A stretch of DNA of 64,000 nt from an uncultured Eubacterium sp. (lineage in GTDB: Bacteria > Bacillota > Clostridia > Oscillospirales > CAG-272): assembly GCA_900544285.1 (NCBI GenBank), contig UQUT01000004.1:1-64000 (forward strand), written 5' to 3'. The notes under the pieces were generated by a model that searched no databases, had not been told where the DNA came from, and saw only the letters and a list, made by a program, of their open reading frames with translations. This document shows positions 14,536-23,092 of this stretch, piece by piece; the first letter of the stretch is position 1, and each line of letters begins with the position of its first letter. Both the position numbers and the translations under genes were made by a program.

Positions 14536-15549
14536 TCAGTCGTTACGACGCTGATAGAACACGATTTTTCTTGATATCAGCGCCACCAGCAGAAGCGTTA
14601 TGATAACCAGCGCAAAGTATGACCATGCCGCTGCCGCCTGCTGACCGTTTACGGTCGTTGTGTCCGCCATGGAAAGAATATAGGACATTACCTTGTTGCT
14701 TTCCGATGTGAACGAGTCGATTACCGTATATACGGAGTTTGCAAGAATTATCGGGCTTATCATTGGAAGAGTTATCTTCCAGAAGATTTCCCATGACGAA
14801 GCGCCCTCCATTTGGCACGATTCGTATATCGAAGGCGAGATGGACTGAAGTCCCGCAAGGAATATCAGCATCTGAACACCCGAACGGTTTACTATTTCGT
14901 AAATGTTTGAGATAAGAGTCGTTACACTGTTTACCAACGACGTTCCTATGCCCAAGCTCTCAAACAGCGCCGCAATGTCCATTCCGTCGACAAGGTCGCC
15001 GAGACCGCCTCCGCCGACGCTGCCCATATCGATCGAGCCTGTCGCACTCATGCTTTCAAGCAGTGCGTTTTCATAGTCGATCTTTGCAATGATTCCGGCA
15101 CCGACAACAACTGGCACGAAGAAGATTGCTCTGAATGCCGCTCTGCCCACCATCTTCTGGTTAAGAAGAATGGCGACAAAGAGCGAAAGCATGATGATCG
15201 CAACAACTTCAACGATCTGAGTTGCAAATCCGGTGAACATTCTTTCAAGGAATGTTTCGCCCGTCTTTGTATCGATTGTTTTTGTAAGAATGTTCTGGTA
15301 GTTTGAAAAACCTACCCATGTCAGCGAGTAACCGCCGCCGCGAGCTGCGGGAATCTTCGTATACGAAGCAAAGCTGTAACCGATAGACTCTGCTATAATT
15401 CCGATGTAAAAGACTATAAGTCCTATTACGAACGGAAGAACGAACAGCCATCCGGCTCTTGCCTTTTTAGCACTCAGAGAGACTGACTTCTTGGGTACCA
15501 ACCTTTTCATAAATGCGGAAAATTTATTTTCGCCCTGTGTTTTATCCAT
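14536..15549 (-). CDS. Sugar ABC transporter permease, MalF/CUT1 type (second pair)
   Basis: 337 aa. Membrane permease with the EAA loop YESCQMEGASSWEIFWKITL followed by PMISPIILANSVYTV. It differs from ordinary CUT1 permeases by a Gly-rich insertion of about 60 residues, including MGSVGGGGLGDLVDGMDI, between the third and fourth helices, on the outer face by the usual topology. It forms a natural pair with the gene 19 bp downstream. AAGGAGG precedes the ATG. Neither permease has its own binding protein adjacent; the DUF5696 gene lies immediately upstream. Confidence 0.88.
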   Translation of the reverse strand: MDKTQGENKFSAFMKRLVPKKSVSLSAKKARAGWLFVLPFVIGLIVFYIGIIAESIGYSFASYTKIPAARGGGYSLTWVGFSNYQNILTKTIDTKTGETFLERMFTGFATQIVEVVAIIMLSLFVAILLNQKMVGRAAFRAIFFVPVVVGAGIIAKIDYENALLESMSATGSIDMGSVGGGGLGDLVDGMDIAALFESLGIGTSLVNSVTTLISNIYEIVNRSGVQMLIFLAGLQSISPSIYESCQMEGASSWEIFWKITLPMISPIILANSVYTVIDSFTSESNKVMSYILSMADTTTVNGQQAAAAWSYFALVIITLLLVALISRKIVFYQRRND

Positions 15550-15567
15550 ATCAGGTCAATCCTCCTT

Positions 15568-18500
15568 TCAGTTTGCGGAATATGCGAAGCTCTGCTTTGC
15601 AATTACCACATATTCGAGTGCGCCTGTTTCAACGATCACTCTGTCCGCTGTTGTGTTGATATACATAACCTTTCCGTCGGAACCGACAACCTTGAGTACG
15701 TTGTTCTGCTTCGGGATGGAGTTTATTGTATTTTCAAGCGTTTCCTTCGCGCGTGCGATCTGCATTTCATTGCCGGACGCAACCGCGTTCTTATAGCTTT
15801 CATAAGCTGTCTCAAATGTTTCAAGACCCATTGTTGTGGGCTTATAAGCCGTTACAGCCTCAACCGAGCTTATGGGGAGCTCTGTTTCCTTAATGTCGGA
15901 CTTTTCAACAAAGCTCTTCGCGGGGATTGTGAACACGCCCTTTTCACCTTCAACAATGACGTCATAGCTGTTGTAGTTGATGAAGAATGTCTTCGACTTG
16001 CCGTTGTCAGCTTCATATGTCACGGAAACAACGTTCTTGACGTAGTTTCTGTTCATAACCGTTTCGCAAAGGTCAAGCGCGGCTTTTGCCGTGTTGTATG
16101 CTGCGAGCTTTGCAACCTCAACCGCAGTTGCGGCTGTCGGATCTTTCTGGTCGGCAACAAGTCTGTCGACCTCGGCAACTGCCGCCTCATACTCTGCCCT
16201 TGCCTGCTTACATTCGGCTGTGAGTCTGTTGTAAGTTCCGAAGAGAACGGAAGCAGATGATTCGTCAAGGCTGAGTGCCTTTTCAAAATCATGAGTTGTT
16301 ATTGTTGCGTTCTGGAGAGAACCGATCGCATCATTAAGCGTTTTATAGAACGATATAACCTGCGGGAGCCAGAGATCGAAGCTTACCGCATAATATTCGG
16401 AAAGCATACTGTCCTTGAGAAGGTCTGTGTTCTGATACGAAAGCGTGAAGTAAAGTGCCGCGCCGTTTTCAAGAGACTTGAGAAGTCTGTACTGAACGTC
16501 GCCTTCGAGGTTCATCGGGGTGCCCGCATAGCTTACATAGCCGTGGAGAACCATTCCCGTGAAAGGAACGGACGCCGTCGAAACGGAGAAACCGCTGTTA
16601 TCAAGGCTGAAGTCAACTATGTCAGTTACATAAGGAATTGTGAATGCGTTTCCGCCGGAAACAAGCACCTTACCGTTGTCGGCTTTAAGTCTCTCGAGGA
16701 ACTCTTTCGTATAATACTTGGAATCCTCGCGGGTGATGGGGTCGTCCTCATCAAAGTCAGACGAAAGCATCGAACCGAGAGACGATACGCCGATCGCGCC
16801 GACGTTATATTTGAGATATTTCTTTGCGAATTTGTCATAGATAGCTTCAAAGGAGCCTGTCGAAACAACGTTTCTTTCACCGCCGGCAAGCACCATCTGC
16901 CATACATAGTCATAACCGCGAACCATCTTGTATTTGCCTATCATCGACTTTGCCGCATACTTCTTGAAGGAGAAGCCTGCGTTTGCGTCGAGATAGGAAA
17001 CACTTGCAAAGTCGTAATCGGGATAGATCGTAGTGCCGTTTTCTTCGGCATATTTGAGAAGCTTTTCAAAGCCCTTCTTGCCGCCGAGAACGCTCGGCCA
17101 TTTGACCTTTGTTATAACGTTGCCCGTCTCCGTCATAAGAATACGGACATCGTTTATATTGCTCTCGCCGAGGATATCGCACATTTTCTGAATATCTTCA
17201 TAAGAGGTGAGAGCCTTTTTCTTTGATACCGGGAACGAAAGGAACTTTTCATATGCCGTTGTATAACCGAAAGTGTTTATATAAAGCGGCATTGATGCGT
17301 CATCTTCAAGCCCTTCGAGCTTTTCCATACCACCGGTCTTTATAAGATAATTTCTGTAAGCCGCCGCCATGCCGACATAAGACGGATAATAATAATCCGT
17401 TATGTTGTTTTTCTCTGCGGCAACGGGATCTGTGAGAAGGAGGTATCTTATCGTATAATTGCCGAGGTATTTTGTATCAACCGTTCCGGAAAGTGCGGAG
17501 GAGCCGCCACCCGTAGTCGAGCCGGAGGAAGCTGCCGCGGACGCTGTTGCGTCAACCTGCTTTACGGTGAAGTTCGCCGCGATCATGTTATATTCGCAGC
17601 TACCGCCACCGCTCGCACCGTAAACGTTTCCGATATAAGCCGTGATCGAAGCAAACGATTCACCCTCGGTTATAACTCCGAGCCAGCCTGTCTTGTGGGC
17701 TACTATGTCCACCTTGGAGGAACGACCCGAACGATCTGTTGTAACGGTTTCGTTGTAATACTGAGTGAGACCGAATACAGGGAAACGGTACTTTGCGATG
17801 TTTTCGTTTACGTCCGCGCTTGCAAGATCACCGCTTACATAGTCGGGGCCGTAAACCTTTCCGCCCTGCGATCCGTTTGTCTTGACGGTACCGTCGTCAT
17901 TGTAATACTCAATGAGCGTGCCGCTGCCGTCCGGAATGAAGAGGTATCCGCCCGTTCTTGTGATGTTGCCCGTTGATTTTGTGGACGCACATCCGAAGTA
18001 CGGAAGGAGCGCGATTGTTTCAAGAGTATAGTTCGTTTCGTTGTAACGAATACTCTTTGAAGGAATGGAAGCGGAAAGTCCGTATTCGTCGATTGTGTAT
18101 TCGACTGCCAGACGGAACAGCGCCGGTTCCTTCTCCTGACCTTCATACATCGTGAGCTCATGGTCATATTCGAGCTCGTCGTATGTGTATTCGGGGCAGT
18201 ATTTTCTTATAAGCGCTTCAACATTCTTCTTTACACGTTCGCTTGCCTGATTGAGAACGTAAATGACCATCTCGTTATTTGCCGCAAGGCATTTATAACC
18301 GGTGTCAAGGTCACGCCACATGCTGACAAGCGTTGCGTTCTTGGGGTCTGTCTGGTCGATGAGCTTATAGATGTTGGCTGCGCCATCTCTTTCACCGTTG
18401 ATAAAGAACGAATTGAATGTGTTGAGTTCGTCCTTTGTCATATTGGGTCTCTGAGCTTCAAGAACGTTGTATATCTTCTCTTCAAAACGGCTCTTCTCTA

Positions 18501-18990
18501 TATAATAAGGAACAAGTCGCTTCGATTCGACTGTGCCGAGCGCATACTCAACACGAACGCCGTTTGTAAGCGTTTTGAAAGTGATCTGATCGCCGTTGAG
18601 GGCTGCGTCCTTGAAGGAGTTGAATATGCTTGTTTTCTGAGTCTCAACGTCCGTATAGGAGAGAATTATCTGAGAAAGCAATGCCTGACGGTGAGCGTCG
18701 TTTGTTTTTGTGTTTACCGCAACATCATAGGGGTTTGAGAACACATACTCACCTGTTTTGAGGTTTTTGAGCGCGAATTCGCCGGATTTTCTGTCGAAAT
18801 ACATCTCGTATCCGTATTCGTCGCTTCTGTACATCATTTCCATCGTGTCGACCTTTTTCTTCTGGTCTGTATACGATGTTGAGGTGTAGCTGTCAATTGC
18901 TACTTCGTCTGCTGCGTGGGCGGAAACACAGAAAACAGGTATCAGCATCAGCGCGGCAAGAAAAAGTGCCGCAATTCTTTTCATTTTCAT
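15568..18990 (-). CDS. DUF5696-family large exported protein
   Basis: 1140 aa. Signal peptide MKMKRIAALFLAALMLIPVF ending near SAHA. The body (about 50-830) matches what I recall of DUF5696, with YGYEMYFDRKSGEFALKN near the start; the region VRILMTETGNVITKVKWPSVLG to NVGAIGVSSLGSM alternates strands and helices and could be a glycoside-hydrolase-like barrel, but no catalytic pair is certain. The last 250 residues hold Ala-rich helices (about 890-970) and two related strand modules, SKTFFINYNSYDVIVEGE and KVMYINTTADRVIVETGA. No anchor is seen. It lies between two permease pairs, so a role in capture or breakdown of the transported glycan is inference. Confidence 0.75.
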   Translation of the reverse strand: MKMKRIAALFLAALMLIPVFCVSAHAADEVAIDSYTSTSYTDQKKKVDTMEMMYRSDEYGYEMYFDRKSGEFALKNLKTGEYVFSNPYDVAVNTKTNDAHRQALLSQIILSYTDVETQKTSIFNSFKDAALNGDQITFKTLTNGVRVEYALGTVESKRLVPYYIEKSRFEEKIYNVLEAQRPNMTKDELNTFNSFFINGERDGAANIYKLIDQTDPKNATLVSMWRDLDTGYKCLAANNEMVIYVLNQASERVKKNVEALIRKYCPEYTYDELEYDHELTMYEGQEKEPALFRLAVEYTIDEYGLSASIPSKSIRYNETNYTLETIALLPYFGCASTKSTGNITRTGGYLFIPDGSGTLIEYYNDDGTVKTNGSQGGKVYGPDYVSGDLASADVNENIAKYRFPVFGLTQYYNETVTTDRSGRSSKVDIVAHKTGWLGVITEGESFASITAYIGNVYGASGGGSCEYNMIAANFTVKQVDATASAAASSGSTTGGGSSALSGTVDTKYLGNYTIRYLLLTDPVAAEKNNITDYYYPSYVGMAAAYRNYLIKTGGMEKLEGLEDDASMPLYINTFGYTTAYEKFLSFPVSKKKALTSYEDIQKMCDILGESNINDVRILMTETGNVITKVKWPSVLGGKKGFEKLLKYAEENGTTIYPDYDFASVSYLDANAGFSFKKYAAKSMIGKYKMVRGYDYVWQMVLAGGERNVVSTGSFEAIYDKFAKKYLKYNVGAIGVSSLGSMLSSDFDEDDPITREDSKYYTKEFLERLKADNGKVLVSGGNAFTIPYVTDIVDFSLDNSGFSVSTASVPFTGMVLHGYVSYAGTPMNLEGDVQYRLLKSLENGAALYFTLSYQNTDLLKDSMLSEYYAVSFDLWLPQVISFYKTLNDAIGSLQNATITTHDFEKALSLDESSASVLFGTYNRLTAECKQARAEYEAAVAEVDRLVADQKDPTAATAVEVAKLAAYNTAKAALDLCETVMNRNYVKNVVSVTYEADNGKSKTFFINYNSYDVIVEGEKGVFTIPAKSFVEKSDIKETELPISSVEAVTAYKPTTMGLETFETAYESYKNAVASGNEMQIARAKETLENTINSIPKQNNVLKVVGSDGKVMYINTTADRVIVETGALEYVVIAKQSFAYSAN

Positions 18991-19006
18991 GCAGGTTCCT
19001 CCCTTC

Positions 19007-21187
19007 TTATCTTTGCATGGCTATCTCTTCTATTATGCCGGATATAAATCCAACCATCTTCTGAATGAGGTTGAAGAAAAGCATAACGATGAACATAATG
19101 AAGAACATGCCGAGTATCGTGCCGAATGTTGCAAGAATGTTTTTGCCCATTGAGTAGCCGTGGGTCGTCATTGTACCGAAGAAGATGAGAAGTCCTACCC
19201 AGATGAAACCGATTGTGCTTACAAGTGTGATCATTGAGCCTTCGCCTTCAACCGCAACGTTTGAAAGAATTGTTATCGGTATAAGGGTGAGGGTCAGCGG
19301 AAGGAGCGAATACGATGTTGCTATGAAAATGTCTTTAAGCGTTCCTTCGCCATCGAAAAGTGTCGTTACGCACCAGTTTGCAACGCACCAGAGCGCAAGC
19401 GGAACAACTACCATCGCAACCGTATAAAGCATGTTGAAGGTATTGCCGGAATAAACAGAATAGGGGTTGAAGATATACGCCATGCCGACGGAGTTATATA
19501 TAACCGTGACGCATGCAAGTGCAACATGGAATATCGCGCCGCGAAGCGATCCGCGTTTTTCGTGCTTCAAATCCCAGAAACCGTCAAACGGGTGCAGTAT
19601 CAGATGGAATGCAAAGAGCACTTCCTCCCAGAAGGTGCGTTTACCGCCCTTCGTTGTTCCCGCGGCATTTTTCTTCTTTATCGCCGAGAAAGCCTTGACG
19701 AGAAGGAATATTACCACCGCCAGAACGACAAGAACAACGAGGAAGTATTTCTCGACCCACTGCTTACGGAGCATTCTGAAACATTCGGAATAGTCTGTCG
19801 TGTCAGTTGCGGCTTTGAAATATGTCATTGCCTCTTTGTACTGGTTCTGAAGGAAAAGGTTTTCACCTATACCGACATAAGCCGAGTCAAAGTTGTTGTT
19901 TCTCTGAAGGATTTCTTTCCATTTTGTAAGAGCGTTGTCATAGTCACGATTGTTGTTATACTTGATTGCGGCGTCGATGAGGTCGCCGTATTCGGTGCGC
20001 TTGAACACCGTGATAACGCTGCCCCTGCCCTGAATTATGCTCTGACCGAGAACATAAATATCGGAGCCGACATATGCAATCGATGTCGGAGTTTTAAGGT
20101 TGCCGAGCTGGTTGCCTGCGTCGCCGAAAGCATAAAGGAGCTGACCGCGATTGTCATATGTGTATATTCTGGAACGGTCACGGTCGATAGTCGACCATGT
20201 TCCGTTCGGTCCGAGGGTTACGTCAACGAGCTTTGACGGACCCTTTACGGGAGCGCTGGACTTGGTGTCCTTGTTCGATACAAAGTTGACCTCGCCTATC
20301 GGCATGAAGAAGCCGTTGCGGATCATAATGTCCTGACCTGCCGCATTGAGACGTTTTACCGTCGCATAGTCGGCATCGCCGCCGAGGAGCTTTGTTTCAA
20401 GAGTCGTATCGTCCGATGATTCCTTTGTATCACCGAAGGTTGTTACCCAGATGAAGTCATCGTCATCGATCGAAATATTTTTATAAGCTACGGAGTTGTA
20501 CGTTTCTGTTACCGTGTTCGGGAAGAGCACTCTTCTGATTCTTACCGAAAGCGGAACGGACGCCTTCTGAACACCGACGAAGCCCTGGAAGGAGCCGTCG
20601 GCATTGATTGCGAAAATACCGCTGAACGTCTGGTTTGAAACGATATACATTCTACCCGAGGAGTCAACCGCCATCGCGATGGGGCGGAACTTTTCGCTCG
20701 AACCCATAACGTCCGCTTCGGGAGCGTTTATGATGTGATCGAAATTGAAGTCAAGATCAAACACAACGATTCTCGCGTTCTTCGTGTCGCAGATGTAAAT
20801 GTTTTTATCGTTTACGAATACGCCTTCACATTCAGAGAGCTTATCCGGAACGCCCTGTTCGTTTACGAACTCTTTGATTTCCGTTATATACTGAGCGTTT
20901 GAGTCAAGCACAACCACTCTGCTGTTGCCCTTATCGGCAATGTAGAGCTTGCCGTCGGGAGCGACGAAAAGGTCGGACGCTTCGTTGCTGAGAGGTGTGT
21001 CCATGTTCATCGTATAATAGTCTATTTCCCTGTCGGGAACGTATGCCGCGGGAGAATAGGCTGCAAACCCTTCCATTGTATAAGTATATGTCTTATACGG
21101 CGTGGACGCAGCCGATATCGACAAAGCCGAGGATATGAGCAGCAGCATAACGAACATGAGGGATATTGTTCTTGTAAATTTCTTCAT
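19007..21187 (-). CDS. NHL-propeller, TPR and Yip1-domain membrane protein
   Basis: 726 aa. Signal peptide (about 1-27), then an extracellular NHL-type beta-propeller (about 45-395) with repeats such as DLFVAPDGKLYIADKGNSR, GVFVNDKNIYICDTKNAR and IAYVGSDIYVLGQ. Next two TPR-like helices pairs (about 405-480; YNNNRDYDNALTKWKEIL, FLQNQYKEAMTYFKAA), a membrane helix FLVVLVVLAVVIFLLV, a short basic segment, and a C-terminal Yip1 domain with about five helices. Propeller-TPR-Yip1 fusion is a sensor or scaffold architecture; the same type of protein is, as I recall, found beside DUF5696 genes in other Firmicutes. Function unknown. Confidence 0.78.
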   Translation of the reverse strand: MKKFTRTISLMFVMLLLISSALSISAASTPYKTYTYTMEGFAAYSPAAYVPDREIDYYTMNMDTPLSNEASDLFVAPDGKLYIADKGNSRVVVLDSNAQYITEIKEFVNEQGVPDKLSECEGVFVNDKNIYICDTKNARIVVFDLDFNFDHIINAPEADVMGSSEKFRPIAMAVDSSGRMYIVSNQTFSGIFAINADGSFQGFVGVQKASVPLSVRIRRVLFPNTVTETYNSVAYKNISIDDDDFIWVTTFGDTKESSDDTTLETKLLGGDADYATVKRLNAAGQDIMIRNGFFMPIGEVNFVSNKDTKSSAPVKGPSKLVDVTLGPNGTWSTIDRDRSRIYTYDNRGQLLYAFGDAGNQLGNLKTPTSIAYVGSDIYVLGQSIIQGRGSVITVFKRTEYGDLIDAAIKYNNNRDYDNALTKWKEILQRNNNFDSAYVGIGENLFLQNQYKEAMTYFKAATDTTDYSECFRMLRKQWVEKYFLVVLVVLAVVIFLLVKAFSAIKKKNAAGTTKGGKRTFWEEVLFAFHLILHPFDGFWDLKHEKRGSLRGAIFHVALACVTVIYNSVGMAYIFNPYSVYSGNTFNMLYTVAMVVVPLALWCVANWCVTTLFDGEGTLKDIFIATSYSLLPLTLTLIPITILSNVAVEGEGSMITLVSTIGFIWVGLLIFFGTMTTHGYSMGKNILATFGTILGMFFIMFIVMLFFNLIQKMVGFISGIIEEIAMQR

Positions 21188-21207
21188 TATATATATCCTC
21201 TCTTTCG

Positions 21208-22080
21208 TTAGTCTTTCATACCTGCAGTCGACATCGTTTCAACGATCTGACTCTGGCTGAATACGAATACCATGATAGGAACGAGCATCATTACTACCGT
21301 TGCGGCACAGCCTACGCCGGCACGCGCAACACCGCCCGATACTATCTGCTGTACTGCGTAGTTGAAGGTCTTGAGCTGTTCGCTCATAATGTATGTTGAC
21401 GAACCCATATTCCACAGATCCTTGAACGAGTACACTATAAGTGTCAGCCAACCGGGCTTAACCATCGGCATGGCTATCGTCCAATATGTGCGAAGCTCCG
21501 AAGAGCCGTCGAGTCGTGCCGATTCAAGTACTGCGTCCGAAATACCACCCTCCATGAACTGCTTCATAAGGAACATTCCGAGCGTAGATCCCCATGCGGG
21601 AATGATGATTGCAAGATATGTGTCAACCCAGCCGAGTCGGCTCATAGTGATATAGTTTACAACGCTCGCAACCGTCGGGTGGAACATAAGCGAAAGTCTT
21701 ACAAGCTTGAACAGAAGCGATCTGCCCGGAAACTTGATCTTAGATACAACGTATGCCGCAAGCGAACCGCAGAAAAGGTTTCCGAACGTTCCGGCTACGG
21801 AAATAAGTATTGTATTGAAGATATATCTTGAGAAAGGTACCCATGAGTTTGACATCGCCTTGAACATATCCGTAAAGTTTGTAAGCACAGGCTTTACAAC
21901 GTAGAACTTCGGAGGATATGTCCAGAGTTCGTCCATAGGCTTAAGTGACTGAATAACAACGTAGTACATCGGTATGAACATAAAGAGACCGAATATAATA
22001 AGGAAGATACTTATACCGACGTCGCCGCCTGCCGAACGGCTGAGGACAACTTTATGGTTTCTTGTTCTTAACTTTGCCAT
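21208..22080 (-). CDS. Sugar ABC transporter permease, MalG/CUT1 type (first pair)
   Basis: 290 aa, the family's normal length, six helices. EAA loop DAVLESARLDGSSELRTYWT followed by IAMPMVKPGWLTLIVYSFKD. It starts one base after the stop of the upstream permease, so the two are co-translated and should form the heterodimeric channel served by the large binding protein. An ATPase is not encoded in the operon; CUT1 systems of Firmicutes commonly share an MsmX-type ATPase. Confidence 0.92.
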   Translation of the reverse strand: MAKLRTRNHKVVLSRSAGGDVGISIFLIIFGLFMFIPMYYVVIQSLKPMDELWTYPPKFYVVKPVLTNFTDMFKAMSNSWVPFSRYIFNTILISVAGTFGNLFCGSLAAYVVSKIKFPGRSLLFKLVRLSLMFHPTVASVVNYITMSRLGWVDTYLAIIIPAWGSTLGMFLMKQFMEGGISDAVLESARLDGSSELRTYWTIAMPMVKPGWLTLIVYSFKDLWNMGSSTYIMSEQLKTFNYAVQQIVSGGVARAGVGCAATVVMMLVPIMVFVFSQSQIVETMSTAGMKD

Positions 22081-22081
22081 A

Positions 22082-23044
22082 TCACTGCCCCACTTTCGAA
22101 AGTACTTTGTTTACAAGGAGGTTACATCCTATCATTATTATAAACAGTATGGTTGCGATTGCCGAAGCGTAACCGACCTCATATCGCTGACCGCCGTAGT
22201 CCTGAAGATGGTGAACTATCGTCCATGCGCAATAGTTTACGCTGGGGAAGCCCGCAAGCGCGGTAACTATATCACCGAAGCCGAAGGACTGTGTTATCGA
22301 CATTACCGCGCCGAACAGAAGCTGCTGCTTCATGTTCGGAAGGGTGATGTACCAGAATTCCTGCCAACGGTTGCGGACACCGTCCACAGCGCCGGCTTCA
22401 TACTGCGCCTTGTCGATTGTCTGAAGACCGCCGATAAATGCAAGGAACGCAGTACCGAGCGATGTCCACAAAGCAACGACTATACAGAGCGGCATGACAT
22501 ATTTTTCGTTCTGGAAGAACTGTATCGGCGATGTTTCGATGCCGTAACGAAGCAGTAAGTAGTTTACGTAACCGTAGGAGTCGCCGTCGAATGCAACCTT
22601 CCATATAAGGTATACACCGCCGGAGATCGAGGGCGCATAGAAGATAAGAGTTACAACAGCTCTTACCTTCGGAGGCAACTCGTTTATGAACCACGCTGTT
22701 ATAAGCGAGAGCAAATAGGAAACAGGTCCTGTGATGACCGCGAATATAAGCGTGTTCTGAATTGCCGTAAGGAATATATCGTCGTCAAAGAGGAGACGAA
22801 GATAGTTTTCGATAAAGACGAATTTCGCGTCTTCAATAAGGTTGAACACCGTAAAGCTGTAATATATCGAAAGAATAACAGGACCAACCGTAAACGTGAA
22901 GAATATAAGGAAGTAAGGCAGAGCCATGATATAAGCGTGATAATTGCGCTTTATTTCTTTCCATGTCCACTGCAGTTTCGTCATATCCTTACGCGATACG
23001 GGTCTGCGCACGGCTTTTACGGGCGTTTTGGAATTGTCAGACAT
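22082..23044 (-). CDS. Sugar ABC transporter permease, MalF/CUT1 type (first pair)
   Basis: 320 aa, six helices after a basic N-terminus. EAA loop AQYEAGAVDGVRNRWQEFWY, then ITLPNMKQQLLFGAVMSI. It lies 48 bp after the solute-binding protein gene, with AAGGAG before its ATG, and overlaps functionally with the next permease (1-bp gap). Confidence 0.92.
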   Translation of the reverse strand: MSDNSKTPVKAVRRPVSRKDMTKLQWTWKEIKRNYHAYIMALPYFLIFFTFTVGPVILSIYYSFTVFNLIEDAKFVFIENYLRLLFDDDIFLTAIQNTLIFAVITGPVSYLLSLITAWFINELPPKVRAVVTLIFYAPSISGGVYLIWKVAFDGDSYGYVNYLLLRYGIETSPIQFFQNEKYVMPLCIVVALWTSLGTAFLAFIGGLQTIDKAQYEAGAVDGVRNRWQEFWYITLPNMKQQLLFGAVMSITQSFGFGDIVTALAGFPSVNYCAWTIVHHLQDYGGQRYEVGYASAIATILFIIMIGCNLLVNKVLSKVGQ

Positions 23045-23092
23045 ATTCCGATTTTCTCCTTTTCTTATGATTTGGATTTGACGTTTTTCTGC

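Noticed and set aside
16291..17226. A 311-codon plus-strand reading frame
   Set aside because: It runs antisense through the DUF5696 gene, has no recognisable domain, and arises from the strong codon bias of the real gene.
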